A stretch of DNA of 64,000 nt from contig JAQFVV010000064.1 in the NCBI GenBank assembly GCA_028023455.1, forward strand, positions 2,515,825 through 2,579,824, written 5' to 3'. The translations under genes and the position numbers were made by a program. Shown here one piece after another: positions 22,421-35,581 of the stretch. Below the pieces are notes generated by a model. That model saw nothing but the letters and a program-made list of their open reading frames with translations, was not told where the DNA came from and searched no databases. Within the stretch, counting starts at the first letter, position 1; the number at the start of each line of letters is the position of its first letter. The stretch comes from Epiperipatus broadwayi (Eukaryota > Onychophora > Udeonychophora > Euonychophora > Peripatidae).

Positions 22421-23147
22421 ATTTTTCTATTGACTATTGATATTGTTCTCTGAAGTCGATAGACCACATTTTAAGTAATAATTTTACATATTAAAAAGCA
22501 ACTAATTATTGTTTTATCAGTTAATCTTATATTTGAGAATTTATGATTTTACATATAATTAACATCTTATTAATTAAAGAATTATAATTAATCTAAACAT
22601 AATTAGTTTATTTTCTCTTGGAAAGATCAAGTATGGTTTGTTTAATTTTATATAAATAACACTTCTCTTACTTCAGAAAACAGTATTTTAGTTAGATAAA
22701 ATACTCCATTAAATATTTTGTCTTTCTCCACACTTTTTGGGGTCTATTTGAATCTATTTTGGGTTTATTTTTCTCATGTGCAGCAGCCGGTTTTTTTAAC
22801 CCCATTATCTCTGTGTTCTGGATATATTGTATTTCCTCCTGATTTAGTTATTTTTGATTGCAGTTCTTCATTTTTATCTATCGCTAAATTGTATTCTACA
22901 TCGGTGAAGTAAAGCGTAATTAATCATGCAATTTATTATGTGGTTCAAGTGAGAATGATGGAAATATATTTCCACTTCTGATCTGAATACAATTTTACTT
23001 GTGAATAATTGAACTATTATGCCTAGTACTCAAATTTTTTTAAAGAATCTCTGATCCAAACAACTTGTCCCATTGCAAATGGTTTGCATTTCACAGTAGA
23101 ATTTTCTAACGGGCATAACAGCAGAGAGATGTGTCTAATTAAGGCTA

Positions 23148-23392
<245 letters not shown>

Positions 23393-23690
23393 AATGAAGT
23401 GTAGATATGTGGCTAACAAAATTGAAAATCAGATCATTTAAATAAATTTCACTTCACAACAGCTACTTGTTATATATGACCTATAATATATATTATAACC
23501 AATGGCAAAACAAATTTATAGACACTCTTGAGAAATATTAATTTTATAATAAAGTAAATCATCATCCATATAAAAACATTAAAAGAGACAAAACTCTCCA
23601 TACAGTAGTGTCACTTAGTGCAAGCCAGAGTAATCAATGGATTCCAGAAGGTCTGCATAAAATCACTATCTAGTACCTACTCATCCAATA

Positions 23691-23733
23691 TCCCCAGAAT
23701 AGTTTCTGGCTTGTAGCAATGGTCAGTGAGGAG
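23691..23733 (-). ncRNA. Decayed hammerhead motif, family 1 left arm
   Basis: Minus strand: stem I CCTCA/TGGGG is good, but the core reads CTGACCA and the cleavage triplet is TTC instead of GTC after GAAAC. Inactive relic, useful as a homologue. Confidence 0.5.
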
Positions 23734-24180
23734 CCTTGAATCTGAGAGCACTGCACCTAGATCTTAGGATCTAATGCAATCTTCCAGCAGTCACTGTTTA
23801 TCTCTACTTAACTACAAAACTAGAGAATAAAATTGAAAACACAATAATATTTTCAATCTAACCTCATAAACTTATATATTTTGATATTGTTGGTTCTTTA
23901 ATAACCACAGCCACCACTATCCTATTTGGCAGGAATAGTATTAAACCACAAACATCACATGATCACCATTTTTATGCTAGCTCATAACTGTTATTAAACA
24001 GGCAACTCTCCAGACCTATATGACTGACCTATATGACTATATGAGCTTATGAGCTTAGATTAAAAATACTGTTTTCAATTTTATTCTCATAGTTTTGTTG
24101 TTAAGTAGAGATATGGGGTAGCTGCTGGAGGGTTGCATTAGATCCTAAGATCTAGGTGCAATGCACTCAGATTCATGGTT

Positions 24181-24220
24181 CCTCCCTGATGAAGGCCACA
24201 AGTCAGAAACTAGTCTGGAG
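24181..24220 (+). ncRNA. Decayed hammerhead motif, family 1 right arm
   Basis: CTGATGA (24186-24192), stem II partly formed by GGC/GTC-like pairs, GAAAC (24206-24210), TA, GTC (24213-24215). The core is intact, but the base pair of stem I next to the core is missing and stem II is mismatched, so activity is doubtful. Confidence 0.5.
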
Positions 24221-24399
24221 ATATTGGATGAGTAGGCACTAGATAGGGATTTTATACACAAGCCTTCTGATATTCATTGATTACTCTGGCTTGCACTAAG
24301 TGGCACTACTGTATGGAGAGTTTTGTCTATTTTAAAAACAGTTATGAGCAAGCATAAAAATGGTGATCATGTGGTGTTTAGTGGTCATACAAAAACATC

Positions 24400-26657
24400 T
24401 TATCTTTTCTATTCACTGTAATATATTTCAAGTGCAATCATTATACTCATGCAGGCAATAGATTTAAATATATATTTACAGTAACATAAAGGGGAAACTG
24501 CTATTTACTAATCTAGAAAGCCTATCATATGTATATAACATCTTAATTAATTTACAAAAAAGTATTTTGTATTAATCTTATTTCGGTCATAATTAATGTC
24601 AATCACATAACATAAAAGTGAGATTTTTTTTTCATTTACAATCCCACATGGACAAATAAGCATCCCAATGTCTAATATATATATATTCTAACTTTGCCGT
24701 TTGTAGTCTTACTTCTGGGCAATATAATATAAAACAAAATGGGTTAGCTCAATTACTTTATGTTTAGTTAAAAGCAAATAATTAATAAATAAAATATCTT
24801 GCATTAATATTAAATGTTCCACTATCAAATTAATGAAAAGGTTCAGTTTATAAAATAAATAAATAAATATTTATTATTTCATGAGACTTGGAAGTGAAAG
24901 TACATGTGACAAGAAAGATTACATTGAGCCAATATCCCACAGGATACTACCTCAATGGCATAGGAATGCTATCCCCCCTATTACCATCTTCAATAAATAA
25001 ACTTATAACATTCTTACAACTTTAATAAGTCCTACTCATTAAGATTAAATTGATAATTAAATCTTAATCTTTTATTTATAATAATTTAGCTCAATAAAAT
25101 CTCATGTTCATAAAACTATTCTAAGAAAATCAAATCACGATAGCAAAATATGATAAGGGATTTTTATGTCATACTCTACTATGCTTAAACTAATAATAAC
25201 AAATAATAATAACATTCTTCATTGTATAAACTAATTCTGTATATCTTTTCTTTTCACTATAATTTTTATTACCATAATAAAATAATATAATATAATCTTT
25301 TATCTTCGTATAATAACGTAATAAATATGTGGTAGTATTAGATAATCTGAAAAAATATATGTGTGGCAACTAATAGCATATAATTCGATGTACTATTATG
25401 ATAATTAATTTATGACCATAAGATAATGTAAAATTATAATTACTTAATTAAATGAATACCAAGAAAATATTCGAATTCTTAAAATAATTCTTTATTTATC
25501 TCTGTGCAAAATTATATGTTTGTTTCTATTATTCTGGGTGTATCATGCATTTGAATGAAAAAGAAACAGTCTTAACACACAAATTTTTGAAAAAAACAAA
25601 TTTTAACAAAGTTTTATTATAACAATAAAATAAAATAAACAACTTATTTACAGTATTTACATAGGATATCCTCAATTTACGCTGTTCTACATTTTTATTA
25701 CTTAGTTATTAAAACAATCTAGAATTTATTTAAGTCTTCATTCTGACTTAAAATAATAATAATAAAATAATACAATTTTATTTATCTTTTGTGATTAACC
25801 TTTATGATAAAATTACAGTTTATTATACTAATTTTAGTATATCATATCTTGAAATATTTTGCTATACTTCCTTTTAAGAACATCCATTGAAACATAGTAC
25901 GGAGAAACAAAATAAGAACACTATCGAGAGCAAGGTGATTTTTCACTAGACAATTTCATTTTGCAATGTTAATAGATATCATACAAAAAAAATATCTACT
26001 GCTAATTTATTACTAAATTGTGTGGATATTATTGTTCACTACACAAGGACTATTAAATATAATACATATCCCATTTAACATTACTCTAATACTATATAGT
26101 TGTAATCACTGATATATTCCCTATTATTTATTAAATATAAACTGTACCTATGCTTATTGTTTATATCATTTTACTTTATAACATTGTATTTTAAAAATAT
26201 GCAGTACTCATTTTAAAATGAAATAAAATATTTTAAAAAGTTATTTAATATTCCATAAGCAACTTTGCTTTACATATTTTATTCCTAAAGTTTATTTTAT
26301 TTTCCAAAAATAAAATCTAAAACATATTTTATGATTCTTTTTCCTTTTGGATCCATTGGATTTTCAATTCCAATTTACACAAACTATATCTCTTCTTACA
26401 AGTAAATGAACTTATCTCATTCAATCCATAGCATATCTTAAACTCTAAATTATCTACTATTTCTTTTAAAATATACCATACTGTACAATGTAGTTACATT
26501 GGAAATCTAGATAGTGAATAGATGAGTAGGCAAGGGAAGCAAAACTAGAGTATAACTCATAGCACATATCAGAGAAAATCTCCAATACTATCAATGATGT
26601 TAAAACTATTCCTTCAGCTTTATTAAAACATCAATACTTAAAGAAAAATAGACACTG

Positions 26658-26701
<44 letters not shown>

Positions 26702-26713
26702 CAGTGTCTATTT

Positions 26714-26754
<41 letters not shown>

Positions 26755-27640
26755 TCACAGGGCATTGTTAACTGTACTGTATATCCACTAAGATTATAAA
26801 ATACTATTCATATTCCCTTATTACATCCTACCTTAATATCATCTCTTGGGTTAATGTTCATAATACTACAGCCAAGTCACTACCTTATTATTTCCTGAAA
26901 GATTTATCAAATCTTACATCGACAAAAACTAACTTGCATATTCAAAGTAATAAACAAAATTCAATGCTAATTAGAGCAATCTTACTAATCCACAAGGAAA
27001 GTCTGTTCACTTTCTTATTCTATATTCTAAAACATATACAAACTTGTCATATGAATCCTTGGAACATCCAATAATATGAAATTTTTTTAAAAGAATCACA
27101 GAAATATTTATCATCATGTTGTTTTATATTACTAGTATAAAATTATAGTATGCATATTCCCAAAATAAATCCTAATCTCATAATTTTAAAGTGTTGTATA
27201 AATGCATTTGCATATAATTTAACATTTAAACTTCCATACATTATAATTCATAGGCAATCTGCAAAAAAGAAAAACAAAATATACATCATAAAATATATCA
27301 ATATTCATTAACTATTACCAAGTGATATTGACTTGTCATCACCTTGCAGTCTTTGGTTTTCCATCAATTAGATACAACATTGCATACATGAAAAATACAT
27401 CCATATCTTTATTTAAGATGTTCTTATTTAAATTATTAAATTATTCTACTATAAGACTCTAATATTATCAATAAATTAATACTCATGTTCCTACTCTTAT
27501 AAACCAAAATAATTACATTTTAAAATATTAATAAATGAGTCAAACTATATTTACTTAATCTTCAGTTGAAATGACATTTTCTTTATAGAGTTCAAAATGC
27601 TTTTATTTTCTTAAGAGTTTTTTTTTTAATGTTCTCTTCA
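24400..27640. other. Gene-free A+T-rich stretch with one hairpin
   Basis: No supported gene. A perfect hairpin around (TA)n at 26642-26717 is listed separately. Confidence 0.5.
26642..26717. repeat. Perfect palindrome around (TA)n
   Basis: AGAAAAATAGACACTGTCC at the left is exactly complementary to the right end, with only A/T repeats between (76 bp in all); another (TA)n follows to 26750. It may be a tiny MITE or a cruciform-forming site. Confidence 0.85.
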
Positions 27641-27642
27641 AG

Positions 27643-27701
27643 ACCAATTCTACAACCTCCCCCATTGCTCCGACGATGAACAAGACAAAATGTTTCCGGC
27701 G
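27643..27701 (+). CDS. Candidate internal exon of an unknown host gene
   Basis: A 59-bp block, much richer in G+C than its surroundings, lies between a strong acceptor (poly-T tract, then TTCTCTTCAAG) and a near-consensus donor (GGCG followed by GTAAGT). One frame is open and plausible, beginning after two bases: QFYNLPHCSDDEQDKMFPA, ending exactly on a codon boundary. Frame 1 is also open; frame 2 has a stop. Seen: splice signals and open frame. Inferred: that it is spliced into an mRNA. I do not recognise the protein. Neighbouring exons are not visible in this window, which would fit large introns filled with repeats. Confidence 0.45.
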
Positions 27702-27719
27702 GTAAGTGTTGTACCAACT

Positions 27720-29900
27720 TCCAGTACGAAAATCTCAGGTTTAAAAAATGAATAATAAAAAAAATAATACGATGTCTTTTAAAAATCTTGAAAAATTAAA
27801 TAAAATAATCATAAATCTGTTCTGGAAAAGTTTATAGAAAAATAGTTTATGATTTCTATTGTCCAGAACCATGATTATTCAAATCATAGAAAAATCATAA
27901 CTTTTTAAAATAATTACGTGAAGCTTCTATACTATAATATTCCTTGGCCTGGTGATGATGCATCCTGTCCCTTTGACTTAGCTTGAATTATCCGGATAAA
28001 CTATTTGCGCAATATAAAATATTTTATATTTTCATACTTTCATTTATTCACATACTCATTTTCTTTGTAGATTTCTTCTTTTAGTAACATTTATTACCAT
28101 TTATTATTCATTTACAGTTGTTTGATTGTTGTTTAAATTATCAGCTTTAAAATAATTTTTCATGAATGTGTATAACCTATATATCATCCAGGTTTTAATA
28201 ACATACGCTTTTCCAGAATATCTTCATTAATCTTTATTTAAAATAATTTTCTTACAAGTATTTTAAATGTTACCTTCAAAAAGGATATAATATTTATTTC
28301 TGTAGCACTGTTTCCATCAATTATTATAAAATATACTTGTCATTTTTTACATATTAGTCTTGAACAAGGCTATATTGCTGTTATATAAAAATAATGTGTA
28401 TTTTACTTTTAACCGGCAAATAGCTTTCCTATTAAGCTTCTTGTACAATGTCCATAAAATTAATTTATTCACTGGAATAGACCTCTTGTTCAATATTATT
28501 GATACTGCATTAACAAATATTATACTTATTTTTAAAATATTATAAATTAAATACGTTTCACTTATTGGCATTTTTATATTTTATTGCGAAATTAGATTAA
28601 GCTTTGATGAGTATTCCTGGTAAAAAGGAACTTTAAAAATTAGCAACGCATATTAAAATGAAGTTATTAAACTATTTTTATTTTACACTCTCTTTGCAAA
28701 TAGTATAATAAATATCCTATTAGGTTTGCAAATAAATTGTATGAGAGCACTAAAAAATTGACTAAATAATAAAATTTAAAATTACTATCTCCTCAATAGC
28801 TACTGGTATGATCTCTGATACCTTTGATCACCTCTAATACATTTTAAATCACCCCTGATACCCCCCCCCATGCAATCGGTATTTATATCCTAGAAAATAC
28901 ATCATTCTATTGGTTGATTCTTACTTTTCATTTGATACCAAATTTGCATAATGTTACCGCTTTACACAATTAAATTTCAAAATAAAAAAATATGACGTAT
29001 TAAAACTTTAAAATATTACTTTTAAATCAATTATTACTTTACTAAATTAATTAAATACCTTTAAAATAACTTTTAAAATAATATTTAATAAATGTATCCC
29101 ACTCTTAATATTTAATTTATCTATTTTATTTTAACAAAATATTTAACTTTTTTATTAACTGTACTCATCTTTATTACATTATTTAAACATTTTATATGAT
29201 GGTTAACTTAATATTTAATATTTGCTTTTATGATAGGTAATAATTCTATTCAATTCTATAATGCAATTTTACAATATTTTGAACTTTACTAATAATACTA
29301 GCAAGCATATGTGTACAACTATATTATTATACAAATCACATGACTGAGATAACCAATACAGACATTATCAAATTTACTGTCTGGAAATAAATAATAAATT
29401 GCTACACTTATTGTATTAAATAAAATAATACAATAATACAAAATTTGGAAAATTTAGAAAATATAGAATTAAATATAACTTTCACTACCATAAAACTTAT
29501 TTTTAAAATATATGATATTAATTATAATTATTAAATATAATCTATAATTCTAAATATAACATTTACTTAACTATAAGTTTTAAACTATTAAAATTGAACT
29601 TTTTAAAACATACTTTTAAATATTTATAGCTGCATTATTTATGATGGCCAGCTTTTGCAACCATATGTAATAATATTTTTTCGCTTTACTTAACTATTTT
29701 AAGGTTATTCATTATAATTTTATGCATCACATATTTTTATTTAGCTTCAAATTATATCTTTAAGATATTATTAATACAATATAACTAACACATCAAGAAA
29801 ACATATTCTGAATTTAACATGTTTTTATAATTTGCTGTGATGAGCTATTTCTGACCTATAAAAAAGGGCACAATATATGTAAGTGAAATAATGCTTAATA
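27720..29900. other. Gene-free A+T-rich stretch
   Basis: No gene that I can support. A poly-C run lies near 28861-28869. Confidence 0.5.
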
Positions 29901-29973
29901 TATATATATATATATATTGTAACCTTTCGATTGTTGTCCCAACTCTATTTGTAACCCTTACATATCGAGCCGA

Positions 29974-29989
29974 CCACGTTGTGGCGCCA
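29974..29989 (-). promoter_or_regulatory. Primer binding site-like sequence
   Basis: Minus strand TGGCGCCACAACGTGG, close to the lysine-tRNA-type primer binding sites (TGGCGCCCAACGTGG) of many LTR elements, starting six bases after the end of the adjacent LTR. It fixes the element's orientation as minus. Confidence 0.5.
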
Positions 29990-29995
29990 AAAATT

Positions 29996-30305
29996 TGTAA
30001 CCCTCTAAAGTGTGGTCAACTCCGTAACGTAAGTGCACTGAGAATCGTTACCTCGATCACTGATCACCTCCCGCTACACATTGTCAGCTATTAAGAGCTG
30101 TATCCAAAAGCATATTATACTATCTATTTTATGCACCAAGGACCACAACCAACCTTTAGAGCAACCTACCATAGACCAAACCAATGATCTAACATAAACT
30201 TTTATGATTTAATTTGATCGCAGCCAGGGTGTACCACGAAGACCTATCATAGTAGTGTGATAAAATACAGTAAACAAATTATAAGTGCAATGTTATTATG
30301 TTACA
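29996..30305 (-). repeat. 5' LTR remnant of an LTR retrotransposon
   Basis: Plus strand begins TGTAACCCTC and ends TTATGTTACA, giving inverted TGTAAC/GTTACA ends and a length of 310 bp. The primer binding site lies next to it on the left. The internal part of the element breaks off at a (TA)n run at about 29915. The block is clearly richer in G+C than its flanks. Confidence 0.5.
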
Positions 30306-30309
30306 AACC

Positions 30310-33300
30310 TTAATTTGCGATTTTTATTGTATGAGACCCGATGGCCGACCGTGTACAAGATGGCATAATTTGTAAAACTACATACGATTATGAAATTTTA
30401 AACCATCTATATGATTTTTAATACAAATGCTAGTCCAGGTAAAGCTTTGCAATAAATAAACATAAATACTTGGGTTCTTTTTATAGTTTACTATATCACT
30501 GAGATTCTTTTTATACTGACAAATGACAATTTAAAAATGTTAAGTAAATATATTCAATCATATCATTATTTGGTAAATCTGTTTACAAGTCTAATAATTA
30601 ATTTATATTGCATATTAGAATCAACTACGCAAAGCCAAAATGATGGAAAGGGTAAATGGGATTTTATTGTACCTTACTCATCATAAACTACCAAAGACTA
30701 AAAGCATCCAAATGTTTTTTTCAAAATATCACTAAACTCTGATCTCATGTTGACAATGGTATGTACTTCATGTATGCTCTATTCAAGATTTATGATTTCT
30801 GATTTTAAGAATGACACATAGCAATGGCACAGTAAGTTTAATTATAAATCAACGTTTATTTACAAATTTATCAATAATAAGTAATTAATTCTAATGTGAT
30901 AATTAAAAAACATAAGTAAACAAATAAAATAAATAAATTATAATTCCATCGACTTTCTTCACTAACATATCATAGGTACGGTTTTAAAAACCTAATCATA
31001 CCTTATGTCAATTTGATATAATGAATCTTGAGCAAATTATAATAAATTCAACATCAACTCATGAAGTATTTAACGTCATTTCCAGATTCAATAAATCCAT
31101 ACTGTAAAATTATAATAATATAATAACTAATATTATATCTGTAGGATTTATCTATAATGTAATCATTAAATAAAATGAAAATGTAAACTTACACTCCAGT
31201 AAATAATAATCAATCGACAGTTAATTATTATGAAGTAACTTGAATAGAATGTCCTGCTACAATTTGACGACCTAACTTATGAATTATGCTTACAAATGGA
31301 AGAAGATGATTTGGCAGATTAACTAAAATACTTTGCCCAACTTATATCTATGAAGTAAAACATATTCCTGTGGATGCGTTCATCTACACATAGGAATTAA
31401 ATAATACTAAACACTTTGTGGATTGATACACCATCATAAAGTAATACGTATAATTACACAATTCTGAGGATTAACCACCAGCGCTGGAATGAATGTAAAA
31501 TACAAAAAATGGCAATTAAATAATCTGTGGATTAACCACCAGCACAGATTAATGCCTTTCAACATTAAAAAAAAAAACATTACTATTTACCTCATATTAA
31601 AGTGCAAAATCATCCTCCTCAGTTATTCTGATCATTCAGAAAACACTAACACTTTCAAATGTGGGTTCTTGCATAATAAAATGTTACACTAATCAGGACA
31701 ACTAATGTACTAACTTATCTTACTTAAAATAAAACATGTGTAATGCAATATAAGTAATATTAGCATAGGTATATAAATCTGGAAAGACTCACAAAGATTG
31801 ATACATCTCATGAATTCATTTAGTACTTTTCAAGCCCTTTTCGCAAGCGCTATTCTCTTGAATAAATATTTTATTCAACCCCTATTAATTTAAACTTAAT
31901 AAAATATAACTTATGAACTTCACATGCAAGTTCATATAACGATAAAATTAAAGTAATGAATTATTCATCAAATACATAAAATCTAACAGGTGTGTGTGTG
32001 ATACAAATTAAATGTATAGCATTTTAGAGTTCAATATATGAATTTTAGCAGGTGTGTGTGTCACAAATTAGATTGTAGAGCATTTTATAACGACAAATAT
32101 GATCCGTGAATTCCATGTACGATGTGTCGAACAATAAATGTACGAAGTAATAAATATAATTATGGTTGAATTCCATACATGCAATTTTATCCATTTGTGT
32201 TAGTTATTATAATCACTATTAGATTAACGATTTTACGTGGCTCCATAAACATGAAACAATTTCAAGACATGACAAGCAGAACTTAAATGAAAATGTTTTT
32301 CAAAAGTTATTAATTTCTACATTTCTCTATTAAAAATGTTCCAAGTTTATTACATCCATGCTAATATTTATTTATCCACGCTTAAATCTAGGAATACTAA
32401 TTATAGCAATTAATTTAATCATTCCAAACTGACGATAAAATTAGAAAATAGCTTTGATCAATTATTTGAAGACTGTTTACTATCCAAATGGCAAACAAAT
32501 TAACTAGAAAATATATTACTGGCATTATAAAGTTAAATATCAATCAATACTATATTTTTATTAGAATTTGAAACGGAAATATTAAACTATGTTGATAACT
32601 TTAACATTTTACTTTAATTTAAACTTCTTCTTTTTTAAAAAACAAATTTTCAAATTTATAAAACTTCTGTAATTAAAATACTTATTTAAATTTTCCAAAT
32701 TGTAGAACAATAAACATTTTAACACATACCAAATTCTTGCAATTAATTCTTTTAAACTGGGAAGCTCCGACATTTCAAATGTAATATTGGGAAATTATTA
32801 CCGGTGATTTGATCCACTTGGCCAGCCGACTTGAACAGACTTTTTAAATTTAGCAATTCATCTTATAATTAAATACCACGATATTATTTTTACATTTATA
32901 GCAAATTTGTGTAATCAGTTTACTTGTTAACTATTTTAAAATAAGCTTATCAAATTTACACCATTTGCCTTTTTACCATTTTCTTTTCTTTCTCTTTCTC
33001 CAAAAGCAAACTAACAGACGATCTGCTCCTAAATTCGCGCTCTTTTCTCTTTTTACATTGAGACGCATACGTAATTACTGTATTTATTTTTAATAATTTA
33101 TTTTAATTAAACAAATGGTTTTGTTAATTCAAATGAAACAATTTTTAAGATCATTTTAAACAAATAAAACAAAATATTATTTTTTTTAATACTATTTTAC
33201 CAAATTAAATATGTTGTCAAAAATTTTAAAAAGTTAAACATTATGATACGAATTAGTATATGGAACGAAGCAAATTTAAATTTATTAAAATAATATAAGA

Positions 33301-33470
33301 GAGTAATCTGTTCAAAGCGAAATCAAGCCAATCAAATCACCAAAGAAGACAGAGAAATTTTTTATATTAGTTACATCAATTATTATATTTTATGCTAAAA
33401 TATATGGTTACAATATATATATATATATATATATATATTATGAAAATGTTTAGTATATTGAGTTTTCTGG
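30310..33470. other. Gene-free A+T-rich stretch with small direct repeats
   Basis: No gene seen. Short tandem duplications: GGATTAACCACCAGC at 31470 and 31528, and CAGGTGTGTGTGTG at 31987 and 32050, each with 20-40 bp of flanking similarity. Confidence 0.5.
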
Positions 33471-33908
33471 TTCATCATCATTACTGTGTTCAATCAATAT
33501 TGATCCATTGCAGAATGAAGGTCATCTCTCCAAGTTCAGTTTATTTTTTTCAACTTTAGCCCTTCTCCATATCACTCCACCAAACTTTTTTATTTTATTC
33601 ATCCATCTCATATGTTGTCTCTTTCTGGGTTTTTTACAATATCTTGTAATCCAATTTCATATTTCAATTATCCATCTATTATCATCTCTTCTGTCAATAT
33701 ATCCAGCCCAACTCCACTTCAGTCTCTTAATTCTTTTAATTACGCCATTCATATCTCTTGTTCTCTCACTGATATATTTTATTTTCAATCATTTTTGTTA
33801 CTTGTAATATGCAACTCTCCATATTTTATTGAGTGGTCTTATGTGTCTGCATTGCTCTTCTCTTAAGTGTCCAAGTCTTATATCTATAAGTAAGAACTGA
33901 TAAAATAC

Positions 33909-35314
33909 TGTACCATTTATTTATAAGGTACAAATATATTGACATTTGGTAAGATATTTAAAAGCTAAGAAAAAAAAAGTAAATTTAGCAATCTTTTAAA
34001 AGAAAAACATTTTTAGAATTTTTTCTTATTAGTATAATTTATTTTTTTAAAACGTACAATGAAAGTTAAAATTGTCATTCATATTGTTTTTATCTAGTTA
34101 AAAATAAAAGTAAAAATTGGAGAGAACAAAAGACACACAAATTACTAATCTAGATAAGCTAAAAGAAAAATATTTTAGCTAATTAAAGATGGCCAAAAGA
34201 CATTATAAAGAAGAGAACTTTGTAACGTAAATTTTATAAAGAATGTACAAGATTATCAATGTATATTTTTGACAAACGAAAGGTATGTGCAGAAGTCTAA
34301 AAACTGGACCTTGAGTATAAAAAGGAAGAAGCCAGTTTGATCAATGTCTTGGCTTGTCTGTTTTTCTTTTGGCTGGTCTTGGATTATGGAATCTAGGACC
34401 ACTCTATAATAAAATAATTCTTCGTGCAGGAGTAGATCGAAGCTTTTGACATCATTCATCACGAAGACCATCAAACCCAGAAAAGCTTTCATGACTAGCC
34501 TTTAGAATCAGGACCAAGAACAATTTAAAACTAATGGCCACGAGCTCATTCTAGCTCAGGAAAAACTATGCATAGTAATCTACAATCTTCTCACTAAATG
34601 TACTGGTAAGCTATGATTCATTATTCCTGATTGTGACTAAATTGTTGACAAACCATTCTTAAAAATAAGATTAAAATAATCCCAATAAAGACTTTAATCT
34701 TATTGTTCAAGAGACTCTTGTTTACCCAAGGACTTTTTAATTGTAAAACGGTTATTTTTTATTAATGGATTCATATCTGGATTAGTGTGTGTTCTCTTCA
34801 GTTTTATTTAATTAGTAATTTATCGTTAAACATTACAATTTGTTAGAATAAAAATATTTATTTCTAATGCCAACTTTTCCTTGTATGTTATTAATAGCAA
34901 TTATTGATGATTATTATTAAATTTATTAATATTAGTTTAGTGAGATTTAGAAATATAATTTACCTTTGCCAATATGTTTTGAATAAGCTCCAAGAATAAT
35001 AATATCAAAAAAAATAATTCTAGTTATGGTATAATATAATACCGATTCTTTTAAAAACATTTTTCTTTTTAATTTGCGAGATGTGATGGTGACAGCTTTC
35101 AACAGATTCTTGTATGAATCCTGGTGCCCTGATAAAAAAGATAAAAGCTGATTTCATTGATAGCATAAATTGTAACAATTACTAGGTAGAGTTGATCAGG
35201 AAATATAGTTATGTTTTTAGAAATAGGAACGAAACCTTCTTCTTTTTGCATAACTTGATCAACTCACACAGTTTATTGCATATAGAGGTACAGCAAGATG
35301 AAGAAAACATTACA
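33909..35314 (+). repeat. Solo-LTR-like element, copy 2 (1.4 kb)
   Basis: Starts TGTACCATTTATTTATAAG and ends AACATTACA, the same ends as copy 1 at 17310-18741. The break in the RTE copy at exactly these ends proves it is a discrete insertion of 1406 bp. TATA box at 34316, donor-like TGGTAAGC at 34604, AATAAA at 34685. No open frame of note, as expected for an LTR. Confidence 0.75.
34316..34325 (+). promoter_or_regulatory. TATA box in the 1.4-kb LTR, copy 2
   Basis: TATAAAAAGG in the same context as 17719-17726. Confidence 0.55.
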
Positions 35315-35581
35315 ATATATTTATTAAAAACCTTCCTTTTCAAATACAAAGGCATATTTGTTTTTAATATTAAGTTATTTCTACCAAAAACACTTCAACC
35401 AAGTTTCATTCTATGATTTATTTTGTCCATTATATTTTTATCTATAATAATAATCTGAGCAAAACATTTTCTTCTGACTCATAATTATCAATCTTTATTT
35501 TCTTTTTATGAAAAAATCCAATGACTATTACATTAACCTTTTATTTTTTATCTTTAGTCCTACTTTCTTACTTTCATCTGA

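Larger units (their letters stand above)
23585..24331. mobile_element. Foldback element, family 1, long form
   Basis: Outer arms start with AGACAAAACTCTCCATAC (23585) and end with its complement (24331). The arms stay complementary inward for some 250-300 bp each, including TAGATCTTAGGATCTAATGC and its reverse complement near 24140. The centre (23880-24060) includes material also present in the flank of the short copy at 1-75. One hammerhead-like motif lies in each arm, pointing outward in opposite directions. Confidence 0.8.
33472..35581 (-). mobile_element. 5'-truncated RTE copy, split by an LTR
   Basis: 33472-33908 matches the 3' end of the intact RTE (47069-47515), starting at its ATC-repeat tail. 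35315-35581 matches the next part (about 47516-47795). Together they are one 5'-truncated RTE copy of about 0.7 kb, interrupted by the 1.4-kb LTR at 33909-35314. Frames are degraded. The truncation junction at 35581 lies inside the gag-like relic. Confidence 0.85.
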
